Shown in pieces: positions 62,074 to 64,000 of a DNA stretch of 64,000 bases; the first letter of the stretch is position 1; each line of letters starts with the position of its first letter. This DNA comes from Brumimicrobium aurantiacum (GTDB lineage Bacteria; Bacteroidota; Bacteroidia; Flavobacteriales_D; Crocinitomicaceae). Below the pieces are notes generated by a model. That model had not been told where the DNA came from, made no database searches, and was given only the letters and a program-made list of their open reading frames with translations. A program made the translations under genes and the position numbers. The stretch spans positions 16,700 to 80,699 of the forward strand of contig NZ_QURB01000010.1 in assembly GCF_003402975.1 (NCBI RefSeq), read 5' to 3'.

Positions 62074-63615
62074 ATGAAAAAGAGTGAAGACAAGCTAAAA
62101 GAAGTTATTTCTCATGCCAAAGAGTATGGGTATGTTTTTCCATCTTCAGAAATATATGATGGACTTTCTGCAACCTATGATTACGGTCAGTTAGGAGTTG
62201 AATTGAAAAACAATATCAAAAAATATTGGTGGGCTGCAATGGTTCAAATGAACGAAGAAATTGTTGGTTTAGATGCCGCAATTTTTATGCACCCTAAGAC
62301 ATGGAAAGCTTCTGGACATACCGAAGCTTTTAATGATCCAATGATTGATAATAAGGATTCAAAAAAGCGTTACCGTGCAGATGTTCTAGTGGAAGAACAC
62401 ATCGAAAAATACCGCGAAAAAATTGCTAAAGACGTTGCGAAAGGAAAGAAACGTTTTGGTGATGACTTTGATGAAGTTCAATTTTTGGCTACAAATCCTA
62501 ATGTTAAAAGAAATCAAGCTAAAATTGATGAGTTAGAAACTAAGCTTGAGGAAATTTTTAAAAATGATGATTTACCAGCCTTGAAAACGATGATCGATGA
62601 GCTAGGAATTGCTTGTCCTGTTTCGGGATCAAAAAACTGGACAGAAGTACGTCAATTTAATTTGATGTTCTCTACAGAATTAGGTTCCGTAGCTGATGAT
62701 TCTTCAACGATATATTTAAGGCCGGAAACCGCGCAAGGTATTTTCGTTAACTTTTTGAATGTTCAAAAAACAGGACGTATGAAAATTCCTTTTGGAATTG
62801 CACAGATAGGTAAGGCTTTCCGTAACGAGATTGTTGCACGTCAGTTTATCTTTAGAATGCGTGAATTTGAACAAATGGAAATGCAATATTTTGTGCGCCC
62901 AGGAGAAGAAATCAAATGGTACGAGCATTGGAAAGAGAAAAGAAATAAATGGCACAAAGCGCTAGGAATTGGAGAAGAGTTTTATAGAGATCATGATCAT
63001 ATTCAGTTGGCGCATTACGCAAATGCTGCTTCTGATATAGAGTTTGACTTCCCAATGGGATTCAAAGAGCTTGAAGGGATTCATTCAAGAACGGATTTTG
63101 ATTTGAAGAAACACGAAGAACATTCTGGTAAAAAACTGCAATTCTTCGATCCAGAAATGAATAAGAACTATACACCGTATGTTGTGGAAACTTCAGTAGG
63201 TTTAGATCGAATGTTCTTGGCTGTATTTAGTGCGTCATTAAAGAATGAAACATTAGAAGATGGTTCAGAAAGAGTAGTTCTTTCTATTCCACCAGCATTG
63301 GCTCCATATAAGGTTGCTGTTATGCCATTAACGAAAAAAGATGGTTTACCTGATAAAGCAAGAGAGATTATTAATGAGTTGAAGTTCGATTTCAATTGTC
63401 AGTATGATGAAAAAGATTCTATAGGGAAGCGTTACCGTCGTCAAGATGCAATTGGTACTCCTTTCCATGTTACAGTCGATCACCAAACATTGGAAGACAA
63501 TACAGTAACCATTAGAGATAGAGATACCATGAAACAAGAGCGAGTTGCGATTCAAGATTTGTATTCTATCATTGATGAAAAAGTTAGTTTGAAAAAGCTA
63601 CTGAAAAAAGGTTAG
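62074..63615 (+). CDS. glyS: Glycine--tRNA ligase (single-chain alpha2 type)
   Basis: A 513-residue class II synthetase of the alpha2 (eukaryote/archaea-like) type, as in Bacteroidota. Blocks: YGYVFPSSEIYDGLSATYDYGQLGVELKNNIK, motif 1/2 area SVADDSSTIYLRPETAQGIFVNF, IPFGIAQIGKAFRNEIVARQFIFRMREFEQMEMQ (motif 2), motif 3 in YVVETSVGLDRMF, and a C-terminal anticodon-binding domain (YKVAVMPLTKK). ATG 62074 chosen over 62056 because of the promoter position. A terminator follows. Confidence 0.97.
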   Translation: MKKSEDKLKEVISHAKEYGYVFPSSEIYDGLSATYDYGQLGVELKNNIKKYWWAAMVQMNEEIVGLDAAIFMHPKTWKASGHTEAFNDPMIDNKDSKKRYRADVLVEEHIEKYREKIAKDVAKGKKRFGDDFDEVQFLATNPNVKRNQAKIDELETKLEEIFKNDDLPALKTMIDELGIACPVSGSKNWTEVRQFNLMFSTELGSVADDSSTIYLRPETAQGIFVNFLNVQKTGRMKIPFGIAQIGKAFRNEIVARQFIFRMREFEQMEMQYFVRPGEEIKWYEHWKEKRNKWHKALGIGEEFYRDHDHIQLAHYANAASDIEFDFPMGFKELEGIHSRTDFDLKKHEEHSGKKLQFFDPEMNKNYTPYVVETSVGLDRMFLAVFSASLKNETLEDGSERVVLSIPPALAPYKVAVMPLTKKDGLPDKAREIINELKFDFNCQYDEKDSIGKRYRRQDAIGTPFHVTVDHQTLEDNTVTIRDRDTMKQERVAIQDLYSIIDEKVSLKKLLKKG

Positions 63616-63638
63616 TCTTATAAAGCAAAAAATAAGTA

Positions 63639-63668
63639 AAGTCCTGGCGTATTTGTCAGGACTTTTTT
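63639..63668 (+). terminator. glyS terminator
   Basis: AAGTCCTG (63639-63646) pairs with CAGGACTT (63657-63664), then a T run. Confidence 0.9.
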
Positions 63669-63730
63669 TTGTTGCAATCTTTATGTAGGAATGAGATTAT
63701 ATTCTATCAAGTTTTTACTTTTTTAACGCC

Positions 63731-63766
63731 AAAAAAAAGCTGCTCCGTTTGAAAGGAGCAGCTTTT
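63731..63766. terminator. Terminator of the interrupted minus-strand gene
   Basis: AAAAGCTGCTCC (63735-63746) and GGAGCAGCTTTT (63755-63766) pair perfectly; loop GTTTGAAA. On the minus strand a T run follows. It is placed just after the stop of the truncated T9SS gene. Confidence 0.88.
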
Positions 63767-63787
63767 GTATTTTGTTTTTCGTTTAAA

Positions 63788-63888
63788 TTATTTTATTAAC
63801 GAGAAGTTACCTTTTACAATTTTTCTAGAATCATCATCTTTTAAACCAAACTCTAGCTTGTATAGGTATGTTCTGGAGTGTCTATATT
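63788..63888 (-). pseudogene. 3' remnant of a T9SS type-B cargo gene, cut by an IS
   Basis: On the minus strand the last ~30 codons read TYLYKLEFGLKDDDSRKIV then KGNFSLIK and TAA at 63788-63790. This is the end of a gliding-motility-type (type B) T9SS sorting domain, which typically ends Y-x-Y-x-(I/L)...KG-x-x-x-LI(K/R). Going upstream the frame stays open for a few codons, but the likeness stops at about 63880-63888 where the insertion sequence begins. The remainder of the gene should lie beyond the IS, outside the window. Confidence 0.72.
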
Positions 63889-64000
63889 TGTTGTGACAGA
63901 TTAATTAAGCCCGAAATGATTAAATTTGATTTATGGCAAAGAAGTATGACAATGACTTTAAAATTCTCATAGTAGAATTAGTAAAGTCAGGAAGACCTAT
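63889..64000 (+). mobile_element. Left part of an IS3-family insertion sequence (partial)
   Basis: Begins near TGTTGTGACAG (63889-63899), which has the TGT-x-GTGAC look of an IS3-type end, then a 33-base AT-rich leader and the transposase OrfA. The exact end and the target duplication cannot be set because the right end is outside the window. Confidence 0.65.
63933..64000 (+). CDS. IS3-family transposase OrfA, partial
   Basis: ATG 63933 opens MAKKYDNDFKILIVELVKSG and is cut by the window end after 22 codons. The pattern (M-x-K-YD-x-DFK-x-x-IVEL-x-x-SG) is the start of the helix-turn-helix OrfA of IS3-type elements. The rest of OrfA and OrfB is outside. Confidence 0.8.
   Translation, partial: MAKKYDNDFKILIVELVKSGRP

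Overview
The window looks like a chromosomal segment of an AT-rich marine or freshwater Bacteroidota, most likely Flavobacteriales (a Crocinitomicaceae/Fluviicola-type relative would fit; this is inference). The evidence is several secreted proteins ending in type IX secretion (T9SS) sorting domains, long Bacteroidota forms of acyl-CoA dehydrogenase and urocanase, a PadR-PspC pair, DUF4920 and DUF4783 proteins, and promoters with the Bacteroidota -7 element TAnnTTTG. I saw no rRNA, tRNA or CRISPR array.

Layout. 1-4.6 kb: acyl-CoA dehydrogenase, a DUF4920 lipoprotein and a padR-pspC operon with a palindromic operator candidate. 4.6-8.8 kb: a decayed, repeat-rich patch. It holds a frameshifted propeller/T9SS gene, a gene cut by an in-frame amber codon, and a REP-associated tyrosine transposase (RAYT) surrounded by four modular palindromic repeats. 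8.8-16.2 kb: valS, hutU and a prolyl oligopeptidase. 16.3-20.6 kb: a membrane protein of unknown function and a LytS/LytR-type two-component pair whose sensor carries a propeller. 20.7-28.5 kb: secreted and surface proteins, including three T9SS cargo proteins, one with eight near-identical 53-residue repeats. 28.6-38.7 kb: pyruvate carboxylase, two subtilases, a 37-residue metallothionein-like peptide directly upstream of a Cys-tailed SigZ-type sigma factor, and a glycosyltransferase. 38.8-44.7 kb: a complete marR-MFP-RND-TolC efflux operon. 44.8-55 kb: S1/P1 nuclease, a PolB-type exonuclease, twin mini-lipoproteins, a yraN/pseudouridine synthase/rlmH run, rplU-rpmA, an EamA transporter, an HMA-domain lipoprotein and an aldehyde dehydrogenase. 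55-61.9 kb: three consecutive pairs of an uncharacterised ~200-residue beta-barrel-like protein and a ~540-residue secreted protein, the first barrel gene being out of frame at an A9 tract. 62-64 kb: glyS, then the tail of a T9SS type-B cargo gene cut by an IS3-type insertion that runs off the window.

Most likely to reward follow-up: (1) the metallothionein-like peptide/SigZ module at 33.9-34.7 kb, the peptide being short enough to be missed by usual gene-length cut-offs; (2) the RAYT with its three-module palindromes at 4.6-8.8 kb; (3) the triplicated barrel plus secreted-protein cluster at 55-61.9 kb with its slippable A9 tract. Four genes are visibly broken: 4773-6903, 6988-7932, 61280-61925 and 63788-63888. 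Real decay, phase variation and sequencing error cannot be separated from one sequence.
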